From JBFAPK01 sp040676675 (GTDB lineage: Bacteria; Actinomycetota; Actinomycetes; Mycobacteriales; Micromonosporaceae): 64,000 nt of DNA. The stretch is taken from positions 1 through 64,000 of the forward strand of contig NZ_JBFAPK010000012.1 in NCBI RefSeq assembly GCF_040676675.1. Direction: 5' to 3'. Under the pieces are notes generated by a model that saw only the letters and a program-made list of their open reading frames with translations, did not search any database and had not been told where the DNA came from. The translations under genes were made by a program, and so were the position numbers. Below are positions 1 through 8,121 of the stretch, piece by piece (position 1 is the first letter of the stretch; each line of letters opens with the position of its first letter).

Positions 1-884
1 GCCCGACCACGCGGCCCACACAACAGCACCACCCGCCGCGCACCCGCCGCCACCGCCCGGATCGCCGGACCCGTCACCAACACGTCCCCGGCCGAGTCCG
101 GCCGGGCCACCAGCACGCAACCGCGCCGCCGCCCGGCGGGCGGCCGGTCGCGGTCCCGCACGGACTCGCCGGCGGCCAGCCGCTGGCGGCGCAGGATCAG
201 GTCGACGGCGCCGTTCAGGTCCCCGGCGACGGCCGGGGCGGCGGCCACCTCCTCGGCCCGGGTCACCGGGGTCGGCACCAGAATGCCGCTCGCACCCGCC
301 GCGCCGGCGGCGACCATGTCGGCCCCGATGTCGCCGACCAGTACGCAGCGGCCCGGCACCGTCCCCAACGCCGCCGCCGCGTCCCTGATCATCCCCGGCG
401 CCGGCTTGCGGCACCCGCAGCCGGCCGTCTCGTCATGCGGACAGACCTGCCACGTGTCGAACGGACCCAACAACTCCTCGACCCGCGCGTTCACCCGCGC
501 CAACTGCCCACCCGAGAACAGACCCCGCGCCAACCCCGACTGGTTCGTCACCACCCCCAGCCGCAACCCCGCCGCCCGCAACCGGTCCAACGCCACCCGC
601 ACACCCGGCAACGGCCGCACCTTCTCCGGATCACCGTTGTACGGCACGTCCTCCACCAACGTGCCGTCCCGATCCAGCAGCACCGCGTCGAGCAGGCCCG
701 CACCACGACCGGGCACCGCGTCGAGCCGGCCCGCACCACGGCCGGGCAACGCGTCGAGCGGACCCGGGCCGGGGGCGGACGCCGCGCCGGACAGGTCCTC
801 ACCACGGCCGAGCAGCGCCCCGCCGAGGTCGACGCCTATCGCGTCTGACCTGCGCTGATGCGGGTCGACCTGGCCGTTTCGCAC
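1..884 (-). CDS. HAD-IIIA phosphatase (GmhB-like) fused to glycosyltransferase family 9 start; partial
   Basis: Partial: it runs off the left edge. The N-terminal domain is a HAD-IIIA phosphatase of the D-glycero-D-manno-heptose 1,7-bisphosphate phosphatase type. Visible are the nucleophile motif LLDRDGT, the VTNQSG loop, a zinc loop of form CPH...CGC-RKP and the acidic motif GDIGAD. After about 230 residues a linker leads to RPDSAGDVLVTGPAIRA, which matches the start of glycosyltransferase family 9 (heptosyltransferase-like) proteins. This suggests one protein that both makes and transfers a heptose-like sugar. The start is uncertain. I took GTG at 884, with GAGGGGAA about 10 bases upstream; a GTG directly before LLDRDGT would give a conventional N-terminus. 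Between the two lie tandem LDA-PGRGAG repeats. The domain calls rest on motifs; the fusion is seen directly. Confidence 0.75.
   Translation of the reverse strand, partial: MRNGQVDPHQRRSDAIGVDLGGALLGRGEDLSGAASAPGPGPLDALPGRGAGRLDAVPGRGAGLLDAVLLDRDGTLVEDVPYNGDPEKVRPLPGVRVALDRLRAAGLRLGVVTNQSGLARGLFSGGQLARVNARVEELLGPFDTWQVCPHDETAGCGCRKPAPGMIRDAAAALGTVPGRCVLVGDIGADMVAAGAAGASGILVPTPVTRAEEVAAAPAVAGDLNGAVDLILRRQRLAAGESVRDRDRPPAGRRRGCVLVARPDSAGDVLVTGPAIRAVAAGARRVVLLCGPRGR
685..750. repeat. 33-bp tandem repeat inside the HAD-GT9 gene
   Basis: Two near-identical 33-base units (685-717 and 718-750) are followed by a partial third to about 764. On the minus strand they encode 11-residue units of the form LDAxPGRGAGx, just upstream of the HAD nucleophile motif. 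The unit length is a multiple of three, so the frame is kept whatever the copy number. Confidence 0.8.
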
Positions 885-1055
885 GCCGGGCGGGTTCCCC
901 TCGGGGCAAGGAGTAAACCAGGGCGGATTAGCCCGCCGGTGGCTGGGTATCGGCTTCCAGGTGCTGACGGTTCAGAACGTGACGACCGGACCCGTACGGC
1001 GGGTCCGGCAGGCAAATCGGGGCCTCCCGGCGACCCGGATCGGGGGGTGCGTCCG

Positions 1056-2066
1056 ATGACACAGAACGTAGTGATCACCGGGGCCAGCGCGGGCGTGGGC
1101 CGGGCCGTCGCGCAGGCGTACGCCCGGCGCGGCGCGTGCCTGGCGCTGCTCGCGCGCGGTACCGCCGGCCTGGCCGCGGCCGCCGACGAGTGCCGCGAGC
1201 TCGGCGCGACCCAGGTCGTCACGCACCAGCTCGACGTGGCCGACGCGGACGCGGTCCAGCGGGCGGCGGACGCCGCCAGCGACGAGTTCGGCGGCATCGA
1301 CGTCTGGGTGAACGACGCCATGCTCTCCGTCTTCGCCCCGACCTGGGAGATCACCCCGGCCGAGTTCCGCCGGGTGACCGAGGTCAACTACCTCGGTACG
1401 GTGCACGGCACGCTCGCCGCGCTGCGGCACATGCGCCCCCGTGGCCGCGGCACGATCGTGCAGGTCGGCTCGGCGCTGGCCTACCGGGGCATCCCGCTGC
1501 AGTCCGCGTACTGCGCGACCAAGCACGCGGTCCAGGGCTTCAACGACTCGCTGCGCGCCGAGCTGCTGCACAGCTCGCCCGGGGTGCGCCTGTCGATGGT
1601 GCAGCTACCGGCCGTGAACACGCCGCAGTTCTCCTGGGTACGCACCCGGCTGCCCCGCCACCCGCAGCCCGTACCGCCGATCTTCGCCCCGGAGGTGGCG
1701 GCGCGGGCCGTGCTCTGGGCCGCCGACCACGGCGTACGGGAGCTGAACGCGGGCGGCCCGACGGTGCTCACCCGGCTCGGCAACATCGTGGCGCCGGGGC
1801 TGCTGGACCGCTACCTCTCCCGGCGGAAGGTGGGCTACGAGGGGCAGCAGACGCCGGACCCGATCGACCTGTCCACCTGGCGGGACAACCTCGACAAACC
1901 GGCCGACGACGAGCGGGACCACGGCGCCGAGGGGGTCTTCACGTCCACTCAGCGCACCCGCTCGGCCACGCTCTGGGTCACCACCCACAAACCGCTGATG
2001 GGCGCGGCGTTCGCCGCCGGAGCGGGGCTCGCCTGGGCGGCCCTGACCGCCCGCCGCGCCCGCTGA
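1056..2066 (+). CDS. Short-chain dehydrogenase/reductase with C-terminal membrane anchor
   Basis: A 336-residue NAD(P)-dependent oxidoreductase of the classical SDR fold. The dinucleotide motif TGASAGVG is at residues 9-16. The structural NNAG motif is modified to VNDAM. The catalytic serine lies in VGSALAYRG and the YxxxK pair in YCATKHA. The last 25 residues (KPLMGAAFAAGAGLAWAALT) are hydrophobic and end in TARRAR, which suggests a C-terminal membrane anchor; this SDR type has a long tail after the fold. I chose ATG 1056 because TGASAGVG must lie near the N-terminus and a G-rich site (CGGGGGG) precedes it; the open frame extends further upstream. Substrate unknown. Confidence 0.85.
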   Translation: MTQNVVITGASAGVGRAVAQAYARRGACLALLARGTAGLAAAADECRELGATQVVTHQLDVADADAVQRAADAASDEFGGIDVWVNDAMLSVFAPTWEITPAEFRRVTEVNYLGTVHGTLAALRHMRPRGRGTIVQVGSALAYRGIPLQSAYCATKHAVQGFNDSLRAELLHSSPGVRLSMVQLPAVNTPQFSWVRTRLPRHPQPVPPIFAPEVAARAVLWAADHGVRELNAGGPTVLTRLGNIVAPGLLDRYLSRRKVGYEGQQTPDPIDLSTWRDNLDKPADDERDHGAEGVFTSTQRTRSATLWVTTHKPLMGAAFAAGAGLAWAALTARRAR

Positions 2067-2250
2067 ACCCGCCGTACCCGCGGCGCGGAGCAACGTGGTT
2101 TGTCGACGTTCATCACTCGGTTGGCCGACGCGCCACGCACGGTTACAGGTAGAGGTGGTACACAGGTAGTGCCCGGCACCACGGGGAGGCCCATCGCCTG
2201 GAACCGGGATGTGACTACCCTCTCCACTGACCGTTGTCGGCCGACCGAGG

Positions 2251-3027
2251 ATGACCGAGATGATCGAACCCGTACAGCTTCCCACGCCCTGGCGGGACGC
2301 GCGCCTGACCGTCGTCGTCCCCACGTACAACGAGGCGGGGAACCTGCCTGTACTGGTCGAGCGGCTGCTGGCCCTCCCCCTGCCGGGACTGAGCATCCTG
2401 ATCGCCGACGACAACTCCCCGGACGGCACGGGTGAGGTCGCCGACAAGCTGGCGATCGAGCACCCGGACCGGATCCGGGTGCTGCACCGCCCGGGCAAGG
2501 AGGGGCTGGGCCGGGCGTACGTCGACGGCATCGGCCGGGCGCTCGAGGACGGCGCCGAGTTCGTGGCGCAGATGGACGCCGACCTGTCGCACCCGCCGGA
2601 GGCGCTGCCCGGCATGCTCGGCGCGCTGCTCTCCACCCAGGCCGGCGTGGTGATCGGTTCACGCTACGTACCCGGCGGCGAGCTGGACGAGGCGTGGCCG
2701 TTCTACCGGCGCGCGCTCAGCGGCTGGGCCAACTTCTACGTACACACGCTGCTGCGGGTACGCATTCGCGACCTCACCGCCGGCTTCAAGATCTGGAAGG
2801 CGGACGCGCTGCACGACATCGGCCTCGACCGGGTGCAGTCGAACGGCTACAGCTTCCAGGTCGAGATGCACTACCTGGCCACCCGGCTCGGGCACACCAT
2901 CCTCGAGGTGCCGATCCGGTTCCAGGAACGCAACGAGGGCGAGTCGAAGATGACCACCGCCACCAAGATCGAGAGTGCGCTGATGCCGTTCCGGCTCCGT
3001 AGCCGGCATCGCAACATTTCTCGGTAG
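2251..3027 (+). CDS. ppm1: Polyprenol monophosphomannose synthase
   Basis: A 258-residue GT2-family glycosyltransferase of the dolichol/polyprenol-phosphate mannose synthase type. It transfers mannose from GDP-mannose to polyprenyl phosphate, supplying the membrane mannose donor for lipoglycans and protein O-mannosylation. The GT-A signature VVVPTYNEAGN is at residues 18-28, followed by ADDNSPDGTGEVAD. The metal/donor motif is QMDADLSHPPE. The acceptor-loop signature is LTAGFKIWK, and SNGYSFQVEMHY is typical of the family. There are no C-terminal membrane helices, so it is the soluble catalytic form without a fused N-acyltransferase domain. A second ATG at 2260 is an alternative start. The gene ends against a convergent neighbour with a strong hairpin between. 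Confidence 0.9.
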   Translation: MTEMIEPVQLPTPWRDARLTVVVPTYNEAGNLPVLVERLLALPLPGLSILIADDNSPDGTGEVADKLAIEHPDRIRVLHRPGKEGLGRAYVDGIGRALEDGAEFVAQMDADLSHPPEALPGMLGALLSTQAGVVIGSRYVPGGELDEAWPFYRRALSGWANFYVHTLLRVRIRDLTAGFKIWKADALHDIGLDRVQSNGYSFQVEMHYLATRLGHTILEVPIRFQERNEGESKMTTATKIESALMPFRLRSRHRNISR

Positions 3028-3038
3028 TCACGCTTTGG

Positions 3039-3108
3039 GGGCGGGGCCCGCCGTCCCGGCGAACCCCGTCAGGCTTGATGTCTCCGCCGGATGCGGCGGG
3101 CCCCGCCC
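3039..3108. terminator. Hairpin terminator between convergent genes
   Basis: Perfect 15-bp inverted repeat, arms 3039-3053 and 3094-3108 (GGGCGGGGCCCGCCG and its complement), separated by 40 bases. It starts 11 bases after the mannose synthase stop and faces the convergent gene ending at 3220. There is no U-tract, as is common in actinomycetes. Confidence 0.7.
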
Positions 3109-3219
3109 TGACCGGGAGACGTCCGTCGGGACGGTGCGCGCGCGGGTCGCGGCCGGGCATCAGGCGGGGGTACCCGGCTACCGGGCTGGCGCCTCGGGTC
3201 GGGTGACCGGGGGTCCGGG

Positions 3220-5232
3220 TCAGGCGGGCGTGAATCGCGCCGCGTCGGCCACGACGTAGCCGTCGGTGGCGTCGGTGCGGATCAGGACGCTGCCGGCCGC
3301 ACCGGCGGCGAACGTGAAGGTGCCGAGCGCCACCCACTGTCCGCCGGCGGTGCGCTGGTCGACGGTACGGGTGGTGACGCCGCCGGCGTGCACGACGTCG
3401 ACCGGTACGTTGCTGGCCCGGTTCTCGTGCGCGGTCCAGCGCAGGTGGACGGTGTAGTCGCCGGCCCGCGGCAGGGACGGGGTGAACCGCAGCCGGTTCA
3501 CCCCCTTGCCGGTGTTGTCGTCGTGCTCGTAGTCCGGACCGAGGTAACCGCCGATCGAGGTGCTGCGCAGCCAGGTGCCGGCGCGGGTCACGCCGCTGGC
3601 GGCGGCGTTGTCGACGATCACCTCGCCGGGGGTGACGGGCGGCCACTCCAGGTACTGACCGTCCTGCCGCAGCCGGGCCTGCAGCGAGGGCACGTCGACG
3701 CGCTGCACCGGCCGGTTCGCGGCGGTGGCGAGCGCCGCCGCCGTCGCCGCGGACTGCCCGAGGATCATGAAGACCGGTTCCATCCGGATCGAGCCGTACG
3801 CGATGTGGCTGGCCGAGAGGCAGACCGGTACCAGCAGGTTCGCGCACTGGGTCTCGGTCGGCACGATCGAGCGGTAGCTGATCGGGTACGGGCCGGGGAC
3901 GCCGACCTGCACGTCCCCCTCGTTGCGGACCAGGCCACCGACCACCACCCGCTGGCAGTTGTGCGAGTCCATGGTGTAGCTGGCCAGGCCGACCGAGTCC
4001 GCCACCCGGACGGCGCCGCGGCAGTCACGTTCGGTCATCACGTACGCGGAGACCATCCGGCGCGCCTCGCGGACGTAGAGCTGCGGTGACCAGCCGGCGG
4101 TCTCGGGGAAACCGTCCGGTGCGAGCCCCCAGGCGGCGGTGGCGGTACGTACCGACGCCGGCAGTCGCGGGTCGTTGGCGAGGAACCACATCAGGCCCTG
4201 CTGGTAGGCCAGGTGCTCGGCGGCGATCGACTCGCGGGCCGCGTACGAGGCGGCGGGGTAGGCGTAGTTGGCGCCGATGAAGTCCGTCGAGAAGGCCCCG
4301 TTGTTGTTGGAGTCGGTCCGCCCGTTGCCGACGCCGGTGGTGGTGAAGAACGGACCGGTGTAGCCGGCCTGCACGTAGCGCAGCAGCAGCTCGTACCGGG
4401 TCGGGTCGTAGCCGGCGGGCCGGGCGAACGGGATCCGGTCGGCCGACGCGGTCAGGCACATCCGGTAGTTGTACGCCTGGATCCGGTCGTCGCCGGTGCC
4501 GTTCGGGGCCACCGGACCGGCCGAGATGCCCGGAAGGAGCCCGCTGCCCGGGTTGCCCGGCACCACGTACGGGTCGACGGGGAGCGTGAACTGGTGCTTG
4601 TCGCGCAGTTGGACGCCGTTGACCGTCTCGCCGTACGCGCTGTTGGGCTCCCGCCCGACGGTGTGGGAGACACCGGCGCGGGCCATCAGGTCGCCCTCGT
4701 AGGAGGCGTCGACGAACATCGGCGCGCGGAAGACCTGCCCGTTCTCGGCCACCAGCTCGACGATCCGGTTGCCGGTACGGTTCACCGCGGCGAGCCGTAC
4801 GCCCCGGTAGACGGGGACCGACGCCTCGGTGAGCAGGTCGTCGAAGACCGCCCGCGCGATCCGCGGCTCGAACGTGAAGCGGGCCGGCGAGGACGGGGTG
4901 ACCGGGGTGCCCTGGTACTTCGCGTGGACCCGGCGGTAGAACTCCCCGGCGATGCCGCCGATCGCCCCGGCGGTGCCGGTGTCGGTGGCGCCGAGGCCGC
5001 CGGTGGTGAGGCCGCCCACGTGGTTGCCCGGTTCCAGGATCACCGCCGTACGCCCCATCCGCCGCGTCTGTACGGCGGCGGCGATGCCGGCCGGCGTGGC
5101 GCCGTAGACGACCAGGTCGACCTGGACCACGGCGGCGGCCAGCGCGGGCAGTCCGAGCCCGGCCGAGCCGGCGACGGCGAGGGTGACCCCGCCGAGGCGG
5201 AGCAGGTGGCGGCGGGTGAGCGGGCGCGGCAT
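3220..5232 (-). CDS. Secreted FAD-dependent oxidoreductase with C-terminal golvesin/Xly-type domain
   Basis: 670 residues. The N-terminus has a Tat-type signal (TRRHLLRLGG, then a hydrophobic stretch ending LPALAAA), which fits export of a folded flavoprotein. The FAD-binding region reads DLVVYGATPAGIAAAVQ, then EPGNHVGGLTTGGLG, as in the secreted FAD-dependent oxidoreductase family. The last 130 residues (from about GEVIVDNAAA) look like the beta-sandwich domain of golvesin C-terminal/xanthan-lyase-type proteins, probably carbohydrate binding. ATG 5232 is preceded by GGAGGAGG. The substrate is not evident; homologues are often annotated only as FAD-dependent oxidoreductases. It stands alone, convergent with the mannose synthase. 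Confidence 0.8.
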   Translation of the reverse strand: MPRPLTRRHLLRLGGVTLAVAGSAGLGLPALAAAVVQVDLVVYGATPAGIAAAVQTRRMGRTAVILEPGNHVGGLTTGGLGATDTGTAGAIGGIAGEFYRRVHAKYQGTPVTPSSPARFTFEPRIARAVFDDLLTEASVPVYRGVRLAAVNRTGNRIVELVAENGQVFRAPMFVDASYEGDLMARAGVSHTVGREPNSAYGETVNGVQLRDKHQFTLPVDPYVVPGNPGSGLLPGISAGPVAPNGTGDDRIQAYNYRMCLTASADRIPFARPAGYDPTRYELLLRYVQAGYTGPFFTTTGVGNGRTDSNNNGAFSTDFIGANYAYPAASYAARESIAAEHLAYQQGLMWFLANDPRLPASVRTATAAWGLAPDGFPETAGWSPQLYVREARRMVSAYVMTERDCRGAVRVADSVGLASYTMDSHNCQRVVVGGLVRNEGDVQVGVPGPYPISYRSIVPTETQCANLLVPVCLSASHIAYGSIRMEPVFMILGQSAATAAALATAANRPVQRVDVPSLQARLRQDGQYLEWPPVTPGEVIVDNAAASGVTRAGTWLRSTSIGGYLGPDYEHDDNTGKGVNRLRFTPSLPRAGDYTVHLRWTAHENRASNVPVDVVHAGGVTTRTVDQRTAGGQWVALGTFTFAAGAAGSVLIRTDATDGYVVADAARFTPA

Positions 5233-5454
5233 GGTGCGGCCTCCTCCTCATGGGTGGCAGGAGCGCGCCGCCGCACCTGGGCCTGTCCGACATCGACTCT
5301 CGTTGCCGCCGCCGGGCGCTGTCAAGACCGTCGCGGCGGCGGCGTCAGGATGCCCGGACCGGCCGGGTAGGGACGCGCTGACTCGGGCTGGGGTCGGGAC
5401 CGGCTGACCGGTGGACGCGCTGACCGGCGGGGCAGGCGGACCCGCTGACCGGCG

Positions 5455-5484
5455 GGCCCGGGCCGCGGGGCGGCGGCCCGGGCC
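5455..5484. terminator. Hairpin terminator after the M15-like gene
   Basis: 12-bp inverted repeat (5455-5466 and 5473-5484, GGCCCGGGCCGC with its complement) and a 6-base loop, lying 7 bases past the stop of the minus-strand gene that ends at 5491. Confidence 0.6.
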
Positions 5485-5490
5485 TCCGGG

Positions 5491-5997
5491 TCAGCAACCG
5501 CAGGTGTAGTACAGGATGTCCCAGTGGTTGCCCTCGTCGGTGTAGAGGTTGCCGGAGGGGGCGCGGTACTGGTAGCCCCAGCCGGAGATGTAGCCCACGT
5601 AGGTGTAGGCCGTCTGGATGTGGTTGTTCACGCAGCTCGTCTTCGAGATGTCCACCTTGTAGCCGTTCCAGTGGCTGTACGTGCCGCCGGCGTGCCCGGT
5701 CTCGGTGCCCGCGGTGATGGTCACCGCGCAGCCGCTGGCTCTCTTGAAGGTGATGATCCCGTCGATCGTGGCCTGCCGGATCCCCTCGAACGAGGTGCAG
5801 GTCGGGACGTTGCGGTCGCTGCACCCGCCGCTGGAGGTCCACGAGATGCCGGCGGCGGCGAGCTGCGAGGTGGCGCTGGCGTGCGTGATGGCGAAGGCGG
5901 GGGTGGCGAAGCCGAGCGCGGTGAGGGTGGCCGCGCAGGCCGCCAGGATCATGGTCAGTACGCGGCGCCGCAGGGCGGCACGACGGGTCGATGGCAT
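5491..5997 (-). CDS. Small secreted protein with an M15/LAS-type zinc peptidase motif
   Basis: 168 residues with a Sec signal (RRRVLTMILAACAATLTALG, cleavage after TPAFA). The mature part has the pattern GTETGHAGGTYSHWNGYKVD. The SHWNGYKVD segment matches the HxxGxxxD zinc motif of D-Ala-D-Ala peptidases and other LAS enzymes, and NHWDILYY near the C-terminus could supply the third zinc histidine. Cysteines at CSDRNVPTC, GC, SC and CGC suggest disulfides. Family members are normally short secreted actinomycete proteins without an assigned function, so I infer a peptidoglycan-peptide hydrolase fold without claiming activity. The gene stands alone and has an AT-rich upstream region, unusual for this genome. 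Confidence 0.6.
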   Translation of the reverse strand: MPSTRRAALRRRVLTMILAACAATLTALGFATPAFAITHASATSQLAAAGISWTSSGGCSDRNVPTCTSFEGIRQATIDGIITFKRASGCAVTITAGTETGHAGGTYSHWNGYKVDISKTSCVNNHIQTAYTYVGYISGWGYQYRAPSGNLYTDEGNHWDILYYTCGC

Positions 5998-6415
5998 GGT
6001 GGTCTCCCGTATCGCAGCAGGGGGTTAATTATTTGCAATGCAGGGGCCGGCCTCGAAGCTTTCTATCACGCATTGACGCATCGCCATAGATGAGAATTTC
6101 CACAATTCCGTCCGGCGGGCCCGGTCGGTGACGCGACGGGAAGCCACAGGTGACCTTCGGGGTACCGCCGGTGTGGCGGTGACCGGTGCGTTCGCCTCGG
6201 CCGGGAATGACACATCCGGACCGGTCAGAAGCCAAATGCCGAGCTGCTACGCGTGCGGCGGCTAATGGTGCGGTGCGCCCGCGACTGGCGCGAAAGGCTC
6301 CGGGATGAGCAATTACCGACGAATAGTCGGTGCGGGTAATGGGCCGGAAATGGATATGAACGCGCGGGAATGGAGGCACCCGGGCGTGTCCGCGCCCGCC
6401 GGACCGGCGCGCCGG
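5998..6415. other. Intergenic region, AT-rich upstream of the M15-like gene
   Basis: No gene recognised in these 418 bases. The stretch 6020-6120 (GGTTAATTATTTGCAATGC and following) is markedly AT-rich for this genome and probably holds the promoter of the minus-strand secreted protein. The remainder separates it from the end of the next minus-strand gene. Confidence 0.5.
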
Positions 6416-8050
6416 TCAGCGGTAGATCGCGCGGTGCGCGGCGCCCACCGCCGCCGCGTACGCCCCGCCCGTGACGGCCCGGTCGCGGGCCAGGGCGGCG
6501 CGGGCCGCGTTCGCCCCCGGCGCCCCGTGCACACCCCCGCCCGGATGGGCCGACGCGGAGGCCAGGAAGAGCCGGTCGACCGGGGTGTCGGCCCGCCCCA
6601 GCCCGGGCACCGGGCGCAGGAAGAGCTGCTGGTACGGCGCGGCCGTGCCGCCGCCCAGCGCCCCGCCCACCAGGCTCGGGTCGCCGTCGGCCAGCCGCCC
6701 CGGCCCGGCCACGTACCGGCCCCGGACCAGCCGCCCGAAGCCCGGCGCGTACCGCTCCAGCTGCGCCTCCATCCGCTCGACGTGCGCGTCGATCTCGGCG
6801 GCCGGCCAGTCCCGGCGGAACGGCAGGTGGGTGTATCCCCAGAGCGACTCGGTACCGGGCGGCGACCGATCCGGATCAGCCGTGGTGAGCTGCCCGAGCA
6901 GCAGGAACGGGTGCTCGGGCAGCTCACCACGGCCCAGCCGCTCCGCGTACCGGCCCAGGTCGGCGAGGTCGCCGCCGAGGTGGACGGTGCCGGCGCCGGC
7001 CACCGCCGGGTTGGCCCAGGGCAGCGGCGCCGACAGGGCCCAGTCCACCTTGACCGTCGAGCCGTCCCAGCGGTATCGCGCCAGGTCTGCCACCAGCCGG
7101 GGCGGCAGCCGGCCGGCACCGACCAGGTCCAGGTAGAGCGCGGGGGCCGGCACGTCGGCGAGCACGGCGCGGCGGGCCCGCCAGTCCCGGCCGTCGGCGG
7201 TACGGACCCCCAGCGCCCGGCCCCGCGCCACCAGCACCCGCTCCACCGGCGCCCGGCAGACCACCCGCCCGCCCCGGTCCCGCAGCCGCGCGGTGAGCGC
7301 GTCGGTGATCCGCCCGGCCCCGCCGGCCGGTACCGGCCAGCCCACCTGCTGTCCGAGCATGGTCAGCAGCCAGCCGTACGCCGCCGAGCCGGCCTGGGCC
7401 GGGGCCAGGTCGGTGTGCAGGGCACAGCCCGCCATCAGCAGCGGGGCGCCCGGGCCGGCGAAGAGCTCCGCGCCGAGCGTGCTCACCGGCAGGAGCAGCC
7501 GGCGGGCCAGGCGCAGCGCGCCGGCGGTACGCAGCCGGCGGAGCAGCCGCAGTGCCCCGCGCACCGGCGGGAACGGCGCGAGGAGGGCGTCCAGCAGCGG
7601 CGCGGAGAGCCGCCGCCACTCGTCGTACGCGATCTGCCAGCGCGCCCCGTCCCCGGCGCCTAACGCCTCCACGGACGCCGCGGTCACCGCCGGGTCGCGG
7701 TTGAGCAGCACCGCCCGGCCGTCCGGCAGCGGGTGGGCGAGCACGTCCGGGGCGTGCCGCCAGCTCAGCCCGTACCGGTGCAGCTCCAGCCGGCGCAGCA
7801 CCGGCGAGGCGAAGGCCAGCGGGTAGAAGGAGCTGTAGAGGTCGCTGAGGTAGCCGGGCGCGGTGACCTCGGCGGAGCGCACCGCGCCGCCGGGCGACCC
7901 GGTCGCCTCCAGCACCAGTACGTCCCAGCCGGCGTCGGCGAGCAGGTTCGCCGCGACCAGCCCGTTGTGCCCCGCGCCGACCACGATCGCGTCCGCGCCC
8001 TCCACCGGCGACGGACCGGACGCCGGCGGGGACGCTCCAGGCTGCGACAC
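6416..8050 (-). CDS. Phytoene-desaturase-like FAD oxidoreductase
   Basis: About 544 residues. The N-terminal FAD-binding motif is DAIVVGAGHNGLVAANLLADAG, followed by an acidic residue in LVLEATGSPGGAVRS. The C-terminus carries the conserved FAD motif AHPGGGVHGAPGANAA, as in CrtI and human PYROXD2 relatives. These enzymes desaturate or isomerise isoprenoids or similar lipids, but no carotenoid genes lie nearby, so the substrate is open. A GTG at 8050 (MSQPGASPP) and a TTG at 8074 are both possible starts; neither has a strong ribosome site. The gene diverges from an aldehyde dehydrogenase with fewer than 75 bases between, so the two may share a control region and pathway. Confidence 0.8.
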   Translation of the reverse strand: MSQPGASPPASGPSPVEGADAIVVGAGHNGLVAANLLADAGWDVLVLEATGSPGGAVRSAEVTAPGYLSDLYSSFYPLAFASPVLRRLELHRYGLSWRHAPDVLAHPLPDGRAVLLNRDPAVTAASVEALGAGDGARWQIAYDEWRRLSAPLLDALLAPFPPVRGALRLLRRLRTAGALRLARRLLLPVSTLGAELFAGPGAPLLMAGCALHTDLAPAQAGSAAYGWLLTMLGQQVGWPVPAGGAGRITDALTARLRDRGGRVVCRAPVERVLVARGRALGVRTADGRDWRARRAVLADVPAPALYLDLVGAGRLPPRLVADLARYRWDGSTVKVDWALSAPLPWANPAVAGAGTVHLGGDLADLGRYAERLGRGELPEHPFLLLGQLTTADPDRSPPGTESLWGYTHLPFRRDWPAAEIDAHVERMEAQLERYAPGFGRLVRGRYVAGPGRLADGDPSLVGGALGGGTAAPYQQLFLRPVPGLGRADTPVDRLFLASASAHPGGGVHGAPGANAARAALARDRAVTGGAYAAAVGAAHRAIYR

Positions 8051-8121
8051 CCCGGCGCGGTACCCGCACGACAACCGGGCGAAACGCGTTTGTCCCGGTC
8101 AGACCGGGGCATCATCCGCCC

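Noticed and set aside
2067..2250. Regulatory RNA between the SDR and the mannose synthase
   Set aside because: No conserved riboswitch core or strong structure was visible.
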